Shown piece by piece: positions 1 through 7,003 of a stretch of 12,490 nucleotides of DNA. Under the pieces are notes generated by a model, which was not told the DNA's origin, did no database searches, and saw only the letters and a list, made by a program, of their open reading frames with translations. A program made the translations under genes and the position numbers. The DNA is taken from NCBI GenBank assembly GCA_039187815.1, contig JBCCZI010000123.1, positions 1 through 12,490 of the forward strand, in the 5' to 3' direction. The DNA comes from Thermohalobaculum sp039187815. Lineage in GTDB: Bacteria; Pseudomonadota; Alphaproteobacteria; Rhodobacterales; Rhodobacteraceae. Position 1 is the stretch's first letter. Every line of letters begins with the position of its first letter.

Positions 1-2
1 AC

Positions 3-125
3 TTGCGACGCATCGGGGCAAGAACATTCACAGAGGTCTTCGAAGCAATTGGATCAATCTGCGATCTCTATGACCCAGTAGAGTGCTGGAACTACTTCAA
101 AGCTGCCGGATATGTCTCAAACTAA
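3..125 (+). CDS. IS630-family transposase, C-terminal fragment (partial)
   Basis: The window opens inside a plus-strand reading frame of 40 residues ending at a TAA at 123-125. The visible tail reads IGARTFTEVFEAIGSICDLY and closes with ECWNYFKAAGYVSN. A Cys-x-Asn-Tyr/Phe-Phe-x-x-Ala-Gly-Tyr ending is typical of IS630-family DDE transposases, which mobilise an insertion sequence by cut-and-paste, usually into TA dinucleotides. The catalytic residues lie to the left of the window and cannot be seen. The gene points toward the 3' end of the virB operon. The right terminal inverted repeat should lie within roughly the next 100 bases, but it cannot be placed without the left end. The family call rests on recognising the C-terminus only. 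Confidence 0.75.
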   Translation: MRRIGARTFTEVFEAIGSICDLYDPVECWNYFKAAGYVSN

Positions 126-413
126 TCTCGAAATGCTTTAACTGTCGGCGCTGTTTGTAGTGCTCTTGGCACGGAATAGCTTTTCTATGCGCTTAGAACC
201 AAGAAAGTCCGATTTTTCCGCACTCAATGTTTCGCTACTTCATCTTCTCTTGGCGCAGCCTTCCTGTAGGGCGAACGATGGGTATTCGGGGCGAACCGTG
301 AATCTGAGTGCTTTTACTCAGATGACCTCAATGTCCCGATTGCTGTATGTGGGGCGTCCTCGTCACTCTCGACAACCTTGCGCTCCACAAGAATCTTGAA
401 ACGGTGGTGATAC
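126..413. other. Spacer between IS630 end and virB11; no gene seen
   Basis: This 288-base stretch has lower GC than the operon beside it. Open frames in it have no recognisable domain, ribosome binding site or plausible composition. It probably contains the right end of the IS630 element and whatever lies downstream of virB11. No clear T-tract terminator for the leftward operon was seen. The only structure noted is the inverted repeat at 302-323. Confidence 0.5.
302..323. repeat. Inverted repeat, 8-bp arms with 6-base loop
   Basis: ATCTGAGT at 302-309 and ACTCAGAT at 316-323 are perfect reverse complements around the loop GCTTTT. The stem is not GC-rich and has no T-run on either side, so it is a weak terminator candidate. 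It may be a protein-binding site or chance. Confidence 0.4.
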
Positions 414-1424
414 TTAATGACCGCGTTGGCTGGTTCCTGACCCCGCGCCCGGCATGGCGAACCCCGTGATCGCGCCCTTCCGCACCCTGCCCTCGAGCTG
501 GATGACGAGATCGATGGTGCTGGCGACATAGGCCTGGACCTCCGGGCCCGTGAGGGTGCCGCCGCCGCGGCGGACCATGAGGGAGAGGCGTTGCAGCGCC
601 CCTTCGGCGGAGTTTGCGTGCATGGTGGAGATCGAGCCGGGGTGGCCGGTGTTGATGGCTTCTAGGTACATGCGGGCCTCTGCGCCGCGCAGCTCGCCCA
701 TGAAGAGCCGGTCGGGGCGGAGGCGCAGGACAGCCTCGATCAAGCGTTCGGGGGTGCGGGCGCTGGTCTCCTGGCGGTCGCAGACCAGCTCGACACTGTT
801 CGGCTGGCCGGGGAAGATCTCGGGGACGTCCTCGATGGTGACGATCCGCTCGGTTGCTGGTACGCGGTCGAGCATGGCGCGCAGGAAGGTGGTCTTTCCC
901 GAGCTTGTCCCGCCGGAGATCAGGACGTTGAGGCGGGCCTCGATGGCGAGGTCGACCATCTCTGTCACGGCTCCAGGGTCGTCGATCCGGTCGAAACAGG
1001 CGGCGATCTGGCCGAGGAGTGCCGCCTTGCGGGCATCTTCCGACAGGCCGGCCCCTTCAGAGATCGCAAACTGCTCCAGGCCCACGCGGGCCGTGGCGTA
1101 TTTCCGGATGGCGAGCGCCCCGATGCCGCGCACGGCGGGGCGGGTAACGATCTGGGCACGCAGCGGGCGGCTTGCATGCACGAAGACCGCCGAGGCAAGG
1201 GGGGCGCTTTCGCCGAGCGAAAGATCGGCCTTTCCGGCGATGAACCGCCCGAGATTGTCGAGAACCGAGGCCTCGAGCACGGCGCCCGTATCGGTCATGG
1301 CCAGCGCCCTCGTGCGCTCGATCCAGATCCGGCCGTCGCCGTTGACGCAGATCTCGACGACCGCCTCGTCATCGAGCCAGGCTTTCAGCGGGGCTGCATA
1401 GTGGGCGAGGAAGTCCTCCGCCAT
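414..1424 (-). CDS. virB11: T4SS ATPase VirB11
   Basis: Hexameric cytoplasmic ATPase of the VirB11/PulE family, which works with VirB4 at the inner-membrane base of the secretion channel to drive pilus assembly and substrate transfer. The 336-residue length fits the family. Visible motifs are a Walker A loop GGTSSGKTT with the lysine at residue 177, the Asp-box segment VTIEDVPEIF, a Walker B-type segment RPDRLFMGELRGAEA, and the His-box segment TGHPGSISTMHANSAEGALQ. The N-terminal part (about residues 1-150) is the usual oligomerisation domain with a conserved IRK near residue 108. The ATG at 1424 follows the stop of the VirB10 C-terminal gene by 7 bases without a strong ribosome binding site, so translation is probably coupled. 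It is the last gene of the operon; the stop is TAA at 414-416. No key residue appears missing. Confidence 0.96.
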   Translation of the reverse strand: MAEDFLAHYAAPLKAWLDDEAVVEICVNGDGRIWIERTRALAMTDTGAVLEASVLDNLGRFIAGKADLSLGESAPLASAVFVHASRPLRAQIVTRPAVRGIGALAIRKYATARVGLEQFAISEGAGLSEDARKAALLGQIAACFDRIDDPGAVTEMVDLAIEARLNVLISGGTSSGKTTFLRAMLDRVPATERIVTIEDVPEIFPGQPNSVELVCDRQETSARTPERLIEAVLRLRPDRLFMGELRGAEARMYLEAINTGHPGSISTMHANSAEGALQRLSLMVRRGGGTLTGPEVQAYVASTIDLVIQLEGRVRKGAITGFAMPGAGSGTSQRGH

Positions 1425-1431
1425 GGGCCTG

Positions 1432-2220
1432 TCAGCGGAACCCGGTGGCGGGGAACAGCAGATCCCGGCGGATGATCACGTTGACCACAGCTCCCTGGTG
1501 GACATGCACGGTGGGTTGGATGGTCAGGTACTGCTGAAGCGCGCCGCTGGTCGTCTCGCGGAAATCCTCGCCGACGTTCTCGGCGACATCGCCCGCGGCT
1601 TCGTTGTCGAGTTCCGCTGCCGCGAATACCGGAATGGCGCCAATCAGCGAGATCAGGGCGGCCGAGCCGAACCGCTCGATGAAATGCGTATCCACCTGCC
1701 CGCTTGCCCCGGAGCGGCCCAGCCTGTCGATCCCGGCCCCGCCGATATGCACGGAAATCCCGTCTGGCGTGACGACGCGATTCCAGACGATCAGGATACG
1801 TTCCTGCGCGAGATTCAGGTCCGAGCGGTATTCGCCGATCAGGCGGCTGCCCTTGGGGATAAGGACGCGGCGGCCGTCATAGGAGCGGACATCGCGCGAG
1901 ACGATGGCCCGGATCGTGCCGGGGAGGTCCGAGTTGATGGCGGTCTCAAGCGCGGCCTGGATGATCGAGCCCTGGATCACCATCCGGTCGGGCGCGCGCA
2001 CCGGGGTGGCGAGCGCGATCACGGCGGTCTCATTCGAGACGGCATCGAGAAACTGTTGGTCGGTGTCGCGGGGGCGCTGCGGACGGAACTGCTGGATGAT
2101 CGAGCCGCCGGGATTGGCCTCGACCGGTGCACCTGGCCCGGCGGCCTGCCCGAGGGCGGTGGCCGGGGCCATCAGGCAGAGGCCGGCAAGGCAGAAGGGG
2201 CGGAGGGTTTGTCCGGGCAT
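1432..2220 (-). CDS. virB10: VirB10 C-terminal (TrbI) domain as a separate secreted protein
   Basis: This 262-residue protein carries the whole conserved C-terminal region of VirB10/TrbI, which forms the outer-membrane part of the T4SS core complex with VirB7 and VirB9. Family features are MVIQGSIIQAALETAINSDL, VLIPKGSRLIGEYRSDL, the membrane 'antenna' after VDTHFIERFG (about residues 161-180), and the closing QPTVHVHQGAVVNVIIRRDL. It lacks the cytoplasmic tail and inner-membrane anchor, which are encoded by the gene just upstream. Instead it starts with an apparent Sec signal peptide: Arg7, a hydrophobic core at residues 9-23 and a likely cleavage near LGQA/AGPG. The ATG at 2220 overlaps the upstream TGA as TGATG, with GGGGAG about 10 bases before it; a TTG at 2223 is an alternative start. 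The two frames are offset, so no simple fusion is encoded. The domain call is firm; independent export is an inference. Confidence 0.93.
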   Translation of the reverse strand: MPGQTLRPFCLAGLCLMAPATALGQAAGPGAPVEANPGGSIIQQFRPQRPRDTDQQFLDAVSNETAVIALATPVRAPDRMVIQGSIIQAALETAINSDLPGTIRAIVSRDVRSYDGRRVLIPKGSRLIGEYRSDLNLAQERILIVWNRVVTPDGISVHIGGAGIDRLGRSGASGQVDTHFIERFGSAALISLIGAIPVFAAAELDNEAAGDVAENVGEDFRETTSGALQQYLTIQPTVHVHQGAVVNVIIRRDLLFPATGFR

Positions 2221-3083
2221 CAATAGGTCACTCCCCTGCTCGTGGGTCTGGATTCGTCGAAGATCAGGCTGTCGCTCTGGCGTTGCGCTTCACGCAGCGC
2301 CCGCAGGCGTTCGAGTTCGCGCAGGCGGGCTTCCGCCGCTGCGGCGTCGGCTGCAGGCGATGGGGCCATGGCGGCCCGGGCTTCAAGCTCGGCGCGGAGC
2401 GCGCGCATATCGGCGTCATGGGCACGGGATTGCATGTCCAGCGCCGTCTGCTTGTCACGTTCGGCGCGCTGGAGCAGGGCCTCGAGGCGCTCGATATCGC
2501 CCTTGAGGCCTCTGATCGCGATCTTGGCTTCCGTCACCTGTGCCTCCGCGGCGCGTTGGCGCTCTTCTGCCTCGAGCACGCGGGCTTCGGCAGAGGCCGT
2601 GATGGCCGAGAGATCCACCGGCTGTGGTGTCTCGACGATGCGCTCGGTGACCCGTACCTCTGGTGCCGCGGCGGCCACGATGGCAGGGGCAGCCTCTTGC
2701 TCCGGCTCTGGCGTGCCGACCATCATCCGCCCGAAGGTTGCCTGGCGCTGCTGGGCAAAGCCTTCGACGCTGGCGGGCTCGATCTTTGCACCTGCGGGGG
2801 CGCGGGTCAGAACCCAGGCGCCGCCGGCGAGCGTTAGCCCGAGCAGGACGATGGCGAAGATCTGGCCCGGGCGCATGCCACGTTTGCCGGTTGTGGGCGG
2901 TGCCGGTTGGCGATCCGTGATCCGCTCTGTGCGCGGATCGACGCCCTCGTGATCCTCTGCGACGGCGTCTGACCGTCCCCTGGACCGTGGGTCGGCCTCG
3001 GCGATCTGGCCGAGACGCTGGCGCAGCACCGCGTCCCGGTCGGCCCGGGTCAGGGTCTGGGGCGCTCCGGTTTGTGCGTTCAT
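2220..3083 (-). CDS. virB10: VirB10 N-terminal half: inner-membrane anchor with periplasmic coiled coil
   Basis: This 287-residue protein is laid out like the first half of VirB10. It has a charged cytoplasmic tail (1-70), one membrane segment at about 72-93, a Pro/Ala/Glu-rich stretch (100-140), and a long Ala/Glu/Arg-rich helical region likely to be a coiled coil (about 150-272). It ends with QSDSLIFDESRP, resembling the short hydrophobic-Asp motif that precedes the linker to the TrbI domain in intact VirB10. Translation stops at TGA 2220-2222, exactly where the C-terminal domain gene begins. VirB10 normally spans both membranes and senses ATP use by VirB4/VirB11; here the energy-sensing anchor would be a separate subunit. 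The ATG at 3083 lies 18 bases after virB9, with a GGTGAG-like ribosome binding site. The assignment rests on topology, position and the end motif more than on strong domain identity. Confidence 0.82.
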   Translation of the reverse strand: MNAQTGAPQTLTRADRDAVLRQRLGQIAEADPRSRGRSDAVAEDHEGVDPRTERITDRQPAPPTTGKRGMRPGQIFAIVLLGLTLAGGAWVLTRAPAGAKIEPASVEGFAQQRQATFGRMMVGTPEPEQEAAPAIVAAAAPEVRVTERIVETPQPVDLSAITASAEARVLEAEERQRAAEAQVTEAKIAIRGLKGDIERLEALLQRAERDKQTALDMQSRAHDADMRALRAELEARAAMAPSPAADAAAAEARLRELERLRALREAQRQSDSLIFDESRPTSRGVTY

Positions 3084-3101
3084 GAACTCACCTGCATGGC
3101 C

Positions 3102-3932
3102 TCACCCGATTTCGCGATCACGGGTGGCTGCGCCAAAGCCCCATTCCAACCCATTGGGCTCGATATGAACGGGGTCGGGTTGCTCAGCGGCAGTTGCACC
3201 GGGCTCTTCGACTAGGTGCTTGGCGCGGATGCAGACGAACTCGCCGCCGATCCGGAGGGTCCAGCGCTCGGAGAGGCCATGGAGTTGCAGGACATGGCCG
3301 GGGTGCTGGGTGGAATCGACGACCGTGTCGTGGCCTGCGGCATCGGTGGTGAAGAGCGCTGGGCGCCGCGCCGAGGGCGTGAAGCGCATATAGGTGTTCA
3401 CGCCGTCGTCCCAGACCTCGATGGGTCGAAAATCGCTCTCGCCCGCGGCAAGGTAGCCCGTGTTCACTTTTGTCCCCGGGCTCTGCGTCCCCGCCGTCAG
3501 GTCCACGAAGTTCTGGGCCAGCACGGGATCGGGGGCAGGGTAGTTGAAGCTCAGCCGGAAGTTCCGGGCGCGCCCACCACTCTTGGCGACCAGCAGGAAG
3601 GTGTAGATCCGCCGGTCGGTGTGGACAATCAGGTTGGTCGCAGCGTTCTCCAGCACGGGCTTCACCGAGATCGTGTCGCCCCGATCAAGGCGGATCACCT
3701 GCCAGCTCTCGCTGTCGCCGCCGAGGATGGCCTCGACGATCTCGCCGGGCTCGAACTCGATGGTGGTGATGAAACGGAACTGGGCGTCGATCCGGTAGAC
3801 CTCGTTCGGATGGTAGGTGAAGACGCTGACGCGCGGATCGCCGTCGGAGGGGCGGGGCCGTTGCTCGGCCAGGGCCGGGAGAGACAGGCAGGTGGCCAGC
3901 AGGGCCGCGGTGACAGTGTGGGTGATCTTCAT
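3102..3932 (-). CDS. virB9: T4SS outer-membrane core protein VirB9
   Basis: Periplasmic/outer-membrane core component (TrbG/VirB9/CagX family) that forms the outer ring with VirB7 and the VirB10 C-terminal domain. The 276-residue protein starts with a Sec signal peptide (MKITHTVTAALLATCLSLPALA, given here as residues 1-22 with cleavage near residue 22/23). The N-terminal domain shows VFTYHPNEVYRIDAQFRFIT, FEPGEIVEAILGGDSESW and TNLIVHTDRRIYTFLL. The C-terminal domain shows RPIEVWDDGVNTYMRFTPSA and ends in a short tail. The mature protein has a single cysteine, Cys234, in the C-terminal domain, a possible partner for a cysteine of the lipoprotein at 6857-7003. The ATG at 3932 is 3 bases after the virB8 stop. 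Length and motif order are normal. Confidence 0.95.
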   Translation of the reverse strand: MKITHTVTAALLATCLSLPALAEQRPRPSDGDPRVSVFTYHPNEVYRIDAQFRFITTIEFEPGEIVEAILGGDSESWQVIRLDRGDTISVKPVLENAATNLIVHTDRRIYTFLLVAKSGGRARNFRLSFNYPAPDPVLAQNFVDLTAGTQSPGTKVNTGYLAAGESDFRPIEVWDDGVNTYMRFTPSARRPALFTTDAAGHDTVVDSTQHPGHVLQLHGLSERWTLRIGGEFVCIRAKHLVEEPGATAAEQPDPVHIEPNGLEWGFGAATRDREIG

Positions 3933-3935
3933 GGA

Positions 3936-4583
3936 TCAGCTCCCTTGCCCGTTCAGGGCATCGATGCGGTATTCCTCGACAAAGAAGCCGAGCGGGTTCT
4001 GCCAGAGCTCTTCGATGCGCATGACAGCACCGGCATCGAAGCCGAACTTGACGGTGGCGACATAGGCGGCCTCGATCGGCGGCCGGGAGGGGACGCGCAG
4101 GGTCTTGCGCAGGCGGATCTGGGCGACGCCCTCAGCAACCTCGGTGATCTCGACGATGCTGACCCGCACGCGGGTACTCTCGCCAAAGTCCCGGTCCGGG
4201 TGGTGCGGGTTTTCCTCGTCCCAGAGCGCGCGCCAGGTCTCCTCAGCATCGCCGCGGGATTGATCCAGCACCAGGGCGACACGGTGGCGGTTGTCATAGG
4301 CGTCATAGGTCTCGCGCGCGATCACGTAGCGGGCGAGCGAGGCCTGGCGCACGGCGGCCTCTTCGGAAAGCGAGAGGGCCTCGATCTCGACGGCGCGCTC
4401 GGTGGCTCCGGTGGCCCGGTCGACGATCAGGACATACGGTGTGGATTCCTTGAGCGGCGCGAGCGCCATCACGGCGGCGACGGCGAGGGCGGCAACGCCA
4501 AGGGCCATGAAGGAGACCATCGTGGCGATCCGCGCGCGCCGCTGGGCGCTCAGATAGATCTCCTGTTCGAAATCCGCGCTCAT
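3936..4583 (-). CDS. virB8: T4SS inner-membrane assembly factor VirB8
   Basis: Bitopic inner-membrane protein that nucleates assembly and contacts VirB6, VirB9, VirB10 and VirB5. The 215 residues comprise a short cytoplasmic N-terminus with RRAR at 15-18, one membrane segment at about 20-42, and a periplasmic NTF2-like domain. Family markers are PYVLIVDRATGATE, the ARYVIARETYDAYD helix, and the conserved NPLGF turn at residues 196-200 followed by FVEEYRID. The ATG at 4583 overlaps the virB6 stop as ATGA, indicating coupling. No gene fits between virB6 and virB8, the place where virB7 sits in the Agrobacterium and Brucella order. Confidence 0.95.
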   Translation of the reverse strand: MSADFEQEIYLSAQRRARIATMVSFMALGVAALAVAAVMALAPLKESTPYVLIVDRATGATERAVEIEALSLSEEAAVRQASLARYVIARETYDAYDNRHRVALVLDQSRGDAEETWRALWDEENPHHPDRDFGESTRVRVSIVEITEVAEGVAQIRLRKTLRVPSRPPIEAAYVATVKFGFDAGAVMRIEELWQNPLGFFVEEYRIDALNGQGS

Positions 4584-5623
4584 GTGTCAGCATCCTTGGG
4601 TTTGCGCTGATCAAGACGGCGGTTGGATGCGGTGCGAACCCGCTCGCTGGATCCTTGAACGCGGGCCATGCTGCGCAGCAGGCTGCGCTCGGCGGCCATG
4701 GCCTTGTAGGCGGCGCGGGGGTCGCGGAGGCCGCCGGCCTCCTGGGCGGCGGCACCCATGGCGCGGCCCTGCGCGATGGTCGCGCGGGCACTGCTGATCG
4801 AGTCCGAGATCCCGCCTGAGAGGGCACCGGCCACGCCCGTGGTCTGCGCAATGCCGCTGCCGATCACGACCAGCCCACCTGAGAGCGAGGTCGCGAGATC
4901 GGGGATCTTGTAGAGCATGAAGATCGAGGTGAACATGACGATCAGGAGCGGGCCGAAATCGGCGATCTCGCTGGCACCTGAGACCTGATCCAGCGCGTTT
5001 TTTGCGATCAGCAAGATTACGGACATCAGGCCAGGCACCAGCACGAGCACCATGCCGAACCCGAGGGTGAAACGCACCCAGGTCGCAAACATCTGGGCTG
5101 TTGCTCGGAACATCAGCGCTGTGACGAAGATGGGCGCGAGCCCAATGGCGACGGCCATGCCGAGCTTGGCAGCGCCGATAACCAGCACGGCGATCCCGCC
5201 GAGCAGGACCGAGATCGCCCGGAGCAGCAACCCGGTGAGGTTCACGTCGAACCAGCTGTCGGATTCCTCGGCGCTTTCCCAGGCCCCCTCGATCATCTTG
5301 TCGATGCCGACTCCTATTGTGTCGCCCTGCAGGAAGGCGGCGCCGATGGCATCAGGCGTCTTCACGAAGAGATCGTAGGCGTACTGAAAGTTGGTCCAGG
5401 ACAGCGCAAAGAAGCCGATCATAACGAAACGCGCAGCCCAGGCCGCGATCGACCCGATACCCACGGGCACGTATTGCAGCGCACCATTCGCCAGGATGAT
5501 CAAGAGCGCGATCCCGCCCATGATCCGGACGACCTCGCCAAGTTCGCCTGCAATGGTCCCGAAGTTCGATTGGGCGGCGTTGATCGCGAAGGTATCGATA
5601 GTCGAAAGAATGTCTTCGATCAT
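4580..5623 (-). CDS. virB6: T4SS polytopic inner-membrane channel protein VirB6
   Basis: Polytopic inner-membrane protein of the TrbL/VirB6 family, thought to form part of the inner-membrane channel. The 347 residues show several hydrophobic segments: about 31-50, 57-77, 130-160, 163-180, 185-210 and 225-243. A periplasmic loop containing WESAEESDSWFDVNLTG lies before the central cluster, followed by ATWVRFTLGFGMVLVLVPGL. The tail after residue 285 is hydrophilic, Ala/Arg-rich and likely cytoplasmic. Length is normal for alphaproteobacterial VirB6. The ATG at 5623 overlaps the preceding stop as ATGA, and its own TGA overlaps the virB8 start in the same way. Confidence 0.93.
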   Translation of the reverse strand: MIEDILSTIDTFAINAAQSNFGTIAGELGEVVRIMGGIALLIILANGALQYVPVGIGSIAAWAARFVMIGFFALSWTNFQYAYDLFVKTPDAIGAAFLQGDTIGVGIDKMIEGAWESAEESDSWFDVNLTGLLLRAISVLLGGIAVLVIGAAKLGMAVAIGLAPIFVTALMFRATAQMFATWVRFTLGFGMVLVLVPGLMSVILLIAKNALDQVSGASEIADFGPLLIVMFTSIFMLYKIPDLATSLSGGLVVIGSGIAQTTGVAGALSGGISDSISSARATIAQGRAMGAAAQEAGGLRDPRAAYKAMAAERSLLRSMARVQGSSERVRTASNRRLDQRKPKDADT

Positions 5624-6075
5624 TGCGCGCAGGCCTGTTTCGCCGCGCGCCTTGCGGCTTTCAGATCATCACCGACAGACCGCAGCATCTCCTGGAACTC
5701 GGGTTTGGTGACGGAGAACGCCGTAGCCGGAACCAAGTTTATCGCATCAGAGATCGGAATGGTCTGGCGTGGGCAGGAACGATCGTAGGGCTGACCTTGG
5801 GCACGCAGCGTGCATTGCTCGACATAAAACTCGTTGACCAAGATCCAGTGGAGATCCTGCACCATGCTCACCAAGCCAAGACCACTATCGTTTGGGCGCT
5901 GAGAACGCGCTTTGAGGGCATCGATCTGCGCTGGCGAGACCTTCGGCCGTGGCGCGGACATCCCCAGACAGGCATCCCGGTCTGCCATGGGCAGCACGGT
6001 CTTTGCCGAGACGGGTGTGGTCAGGACTGCGCCAACAATCAGCGCGGCGAGCGGTGCGATTGCGAGGATTTTCAT
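5620..6075 (-). CDS. Unrecognised secreted protein between virB5 and virB6
   Basis: I do not recognise this 151-residue protein. It begins with a clear Sec signal peptide (MKILAIAPLAALIVGAVL then TTPVSA, cleavage near residue 24/25). The mature part is about 127 residues, mostly hydrophilic, with four cysteines (36, 88, 101, 149) that could form two periplasmic disulfides, and a helical C-terminus rich in Ala, Arg and Lys. It overlaps virB5 and virB6 by ATGA at each end, so it is an integral operon member. In the IncN plasmid pKM101 the entry-exclusion gene eex lies at this same position between the VirB5 and VirB6 homologues, but no sequence similarity to Eex is claimed and this protein shows no lipobox. 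A T4SS accessory or exclusion role is inferred from position only. Confidence 0.88.
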   Translation of the reverse strand: MKILAIAPLAALIVGAVLTTPVSAKTVLPMADRDACLGMSAPRPKVSPAQIDALKARSQRPNDSGLGLVSMVQDLHWILVNEFYVEQCTLRAQGQPYDRSCPRQTIPISDAINLVPATAFSVTKPEFQEMLRSVGDDLKAARRAAKQACAQ

Positions 6076-6860
6076 TCTGTCAGCTCCAGGGACTGGATGC
6101 GGCCGCGGCCGACGCGGCGTTGCTGGGCGGCGAGTTGGGCGGCGGCGATCTGTTCGGTGCCGGTGTTGACGGCCATCGCGGAAGTGACGCGCAGGACATC
6201 GGCCATGATGAGGGCGACCTCGAGCTGGGCGCGGGTGTTGAAATCGATCGCGGCCTTGAGGTCCTGCTGCTGGCCAACCTCGGCCATCAGCCCCTCGATG
6301 CGCTCGAAGGCGGTCCCGGCGCGGTCATAGCCCGCTTCGGCGGTGGCGACGGTGATCATGCCCGCGCCCGCCTGATCGGCGATGCCCCGGTCGTGGGGTG
6401 CTTCAGTGGCGGCGAAGTCCGGCATGTCGCCGAGCCCATAGGTATCGCGGAGCCGGTCGAGGCTTGCCTGCAGCCGTCCAGGTACCGGATTACCCTCGAG
6501 GACGGCCGAGGAGACCATGTCGCCGATGGTACTGGCCTCGATGGTGGCCTCGAGCGCGTTGATGCGGGCGAGGAGGCCCTGGATGTCGCGGACCTTGGTG
6601 ATGGAGTCGACCTGGGCGCGCAGCGTCTCCAACTCGGCGACGGCAGTCTGGTAGGTGTCCACGGCCACCTGGTAGGTCTTCTGGAGCTCGGCCAATTGCT
6701 CCAGTTCGGCCTTGTAGGTCTCGCGCAGCTGGTTGAGCTCGGCCACCATCTGGCCGATGGCGGTTGTGTCGATGGTCGGCACGCCGCCTGAGACCACGGG
6801 CGTATGGCCTGCGAGGGTGAATGCGAGCGCCGTGGTCGCGAGAGCGGTGCGCAGCCTCAT
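6072..6860 (-). CDS. virB5: T4SS minor pilin / pilus-tip protein VirB5
   Basis: VirB5-family periplasmic protein that sits at the pilus tip and contributes to adhesion and pilus assembly. The 262 residues start with a signal peptide (MRLRTALATTALAFTLAG, cleavage near residue 25 before GVPTIDTTAIGQMV). A long helical region follows (QLRETYKAELEQLAELQKTY onwards) with regularly spaced Leu/Gln/Glu, and another helical block before the C-terminal RVGRGRIQSLELTE. This all-helical pattern with an ID-TAI start is typical of the family. The frame is open upstream to 7085, but the ATG at 6860 is chosen because it overlaps the lipoprotein stop as ATGA and is directly followed by the signal peptide; the upstream extension is the out-of-frame shadow of the lipoprotein gene and the end of virB4. 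Confidence 0.9.
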   Translation of the reverse strand: MRLRTALATTALAFTLAGHTPVVSGGVPTIDTTAIGQMVAELNQLRETYKAELEQLAELQKTYQVAVDTYQTAVAELETLRAQVDSITKVRDIQGLLARINALEATIEASTIGDMVSSAVLEGNPVPGRLQASLDRLRDTYGLGDMPDFAATEAPHDRGIADQAGAGMITVATAEAGYDRAGTAFERIEGLMAEVGQQQDLKAAIDFNTRAQLEVALIMADVLRVTSAMAVNTGTEQIAAAQLAAQQRRVGRGRIQSLELTE

Positions 6861-7003
6861 GAATTGGCCCGCCTGATCTCGGTGAAGGTGCAGGGGTTGG
6901 CTGCGCCAGTACCTGGTACTGCCGTGCAGGTGGATTTGAGCTCCTGGACGGCGCAGGCACCGAGAAGGAGCAGGGCGGTCAGGGCAACGTAAAGCGGTCT
7001 CAC
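6857..7003 (-). CDS. Small lipoprotein, VirB7 candidate, between virB4 and virB5
   Basis: A 48-residue lipoprotein starting at GTG 7003, which overlaps the virB4 TGA as GTGA; its own TGA at 6857-6859 overlaps the virB5 ATG. GGAGG lies 11 bases before the start. The protein begins MRPLYVALTALLLLGACAVQ, with the lipobox LGAC and lipidation at Cys17. The mature part has two more cysteines, Cys26 and Cys38, and is about 32 residues. VirB7 is a short lipoprotein that stabilises VirB9 at the outer membrane, by a disulfide in Agrobacterium. Because the usual virB7 slot between virB6 and virB8 is empty here, this is the best VirB7 candidate. An entry-exclusion or other lipoprotein is the alternative. 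The gene is real with high probability; the VirB7 role is inferred. Confidence 0.8.
   Translation of the reverse strand: MRPLYVALTALLLLGACAVQELKSTCTAVPGTGAANPCTFTEIRRANS

Noticed and set aside
302..323. Inverted repeat considered as the terminator of the virB operon
   Set aside because: The stem has only moderate GC and no T-tract follows on the minus strand, so it was listed only as a repeat.
160..399. A 79-codon plus-strand frame in the spacer after the IS630 fragment
   Set aside because: No ribosome binding site, domain or secretion signal. It is probably IS end or non-coding sequence.
3216..4610. A 464-codon open frame on the plus strand antisense to virB8 and virB9
   Set aside because: High GC makes long antisense frames common. 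It has low-complexity Gly/Asp/Val composition, no domain, and lies opposite two clearly real genes.
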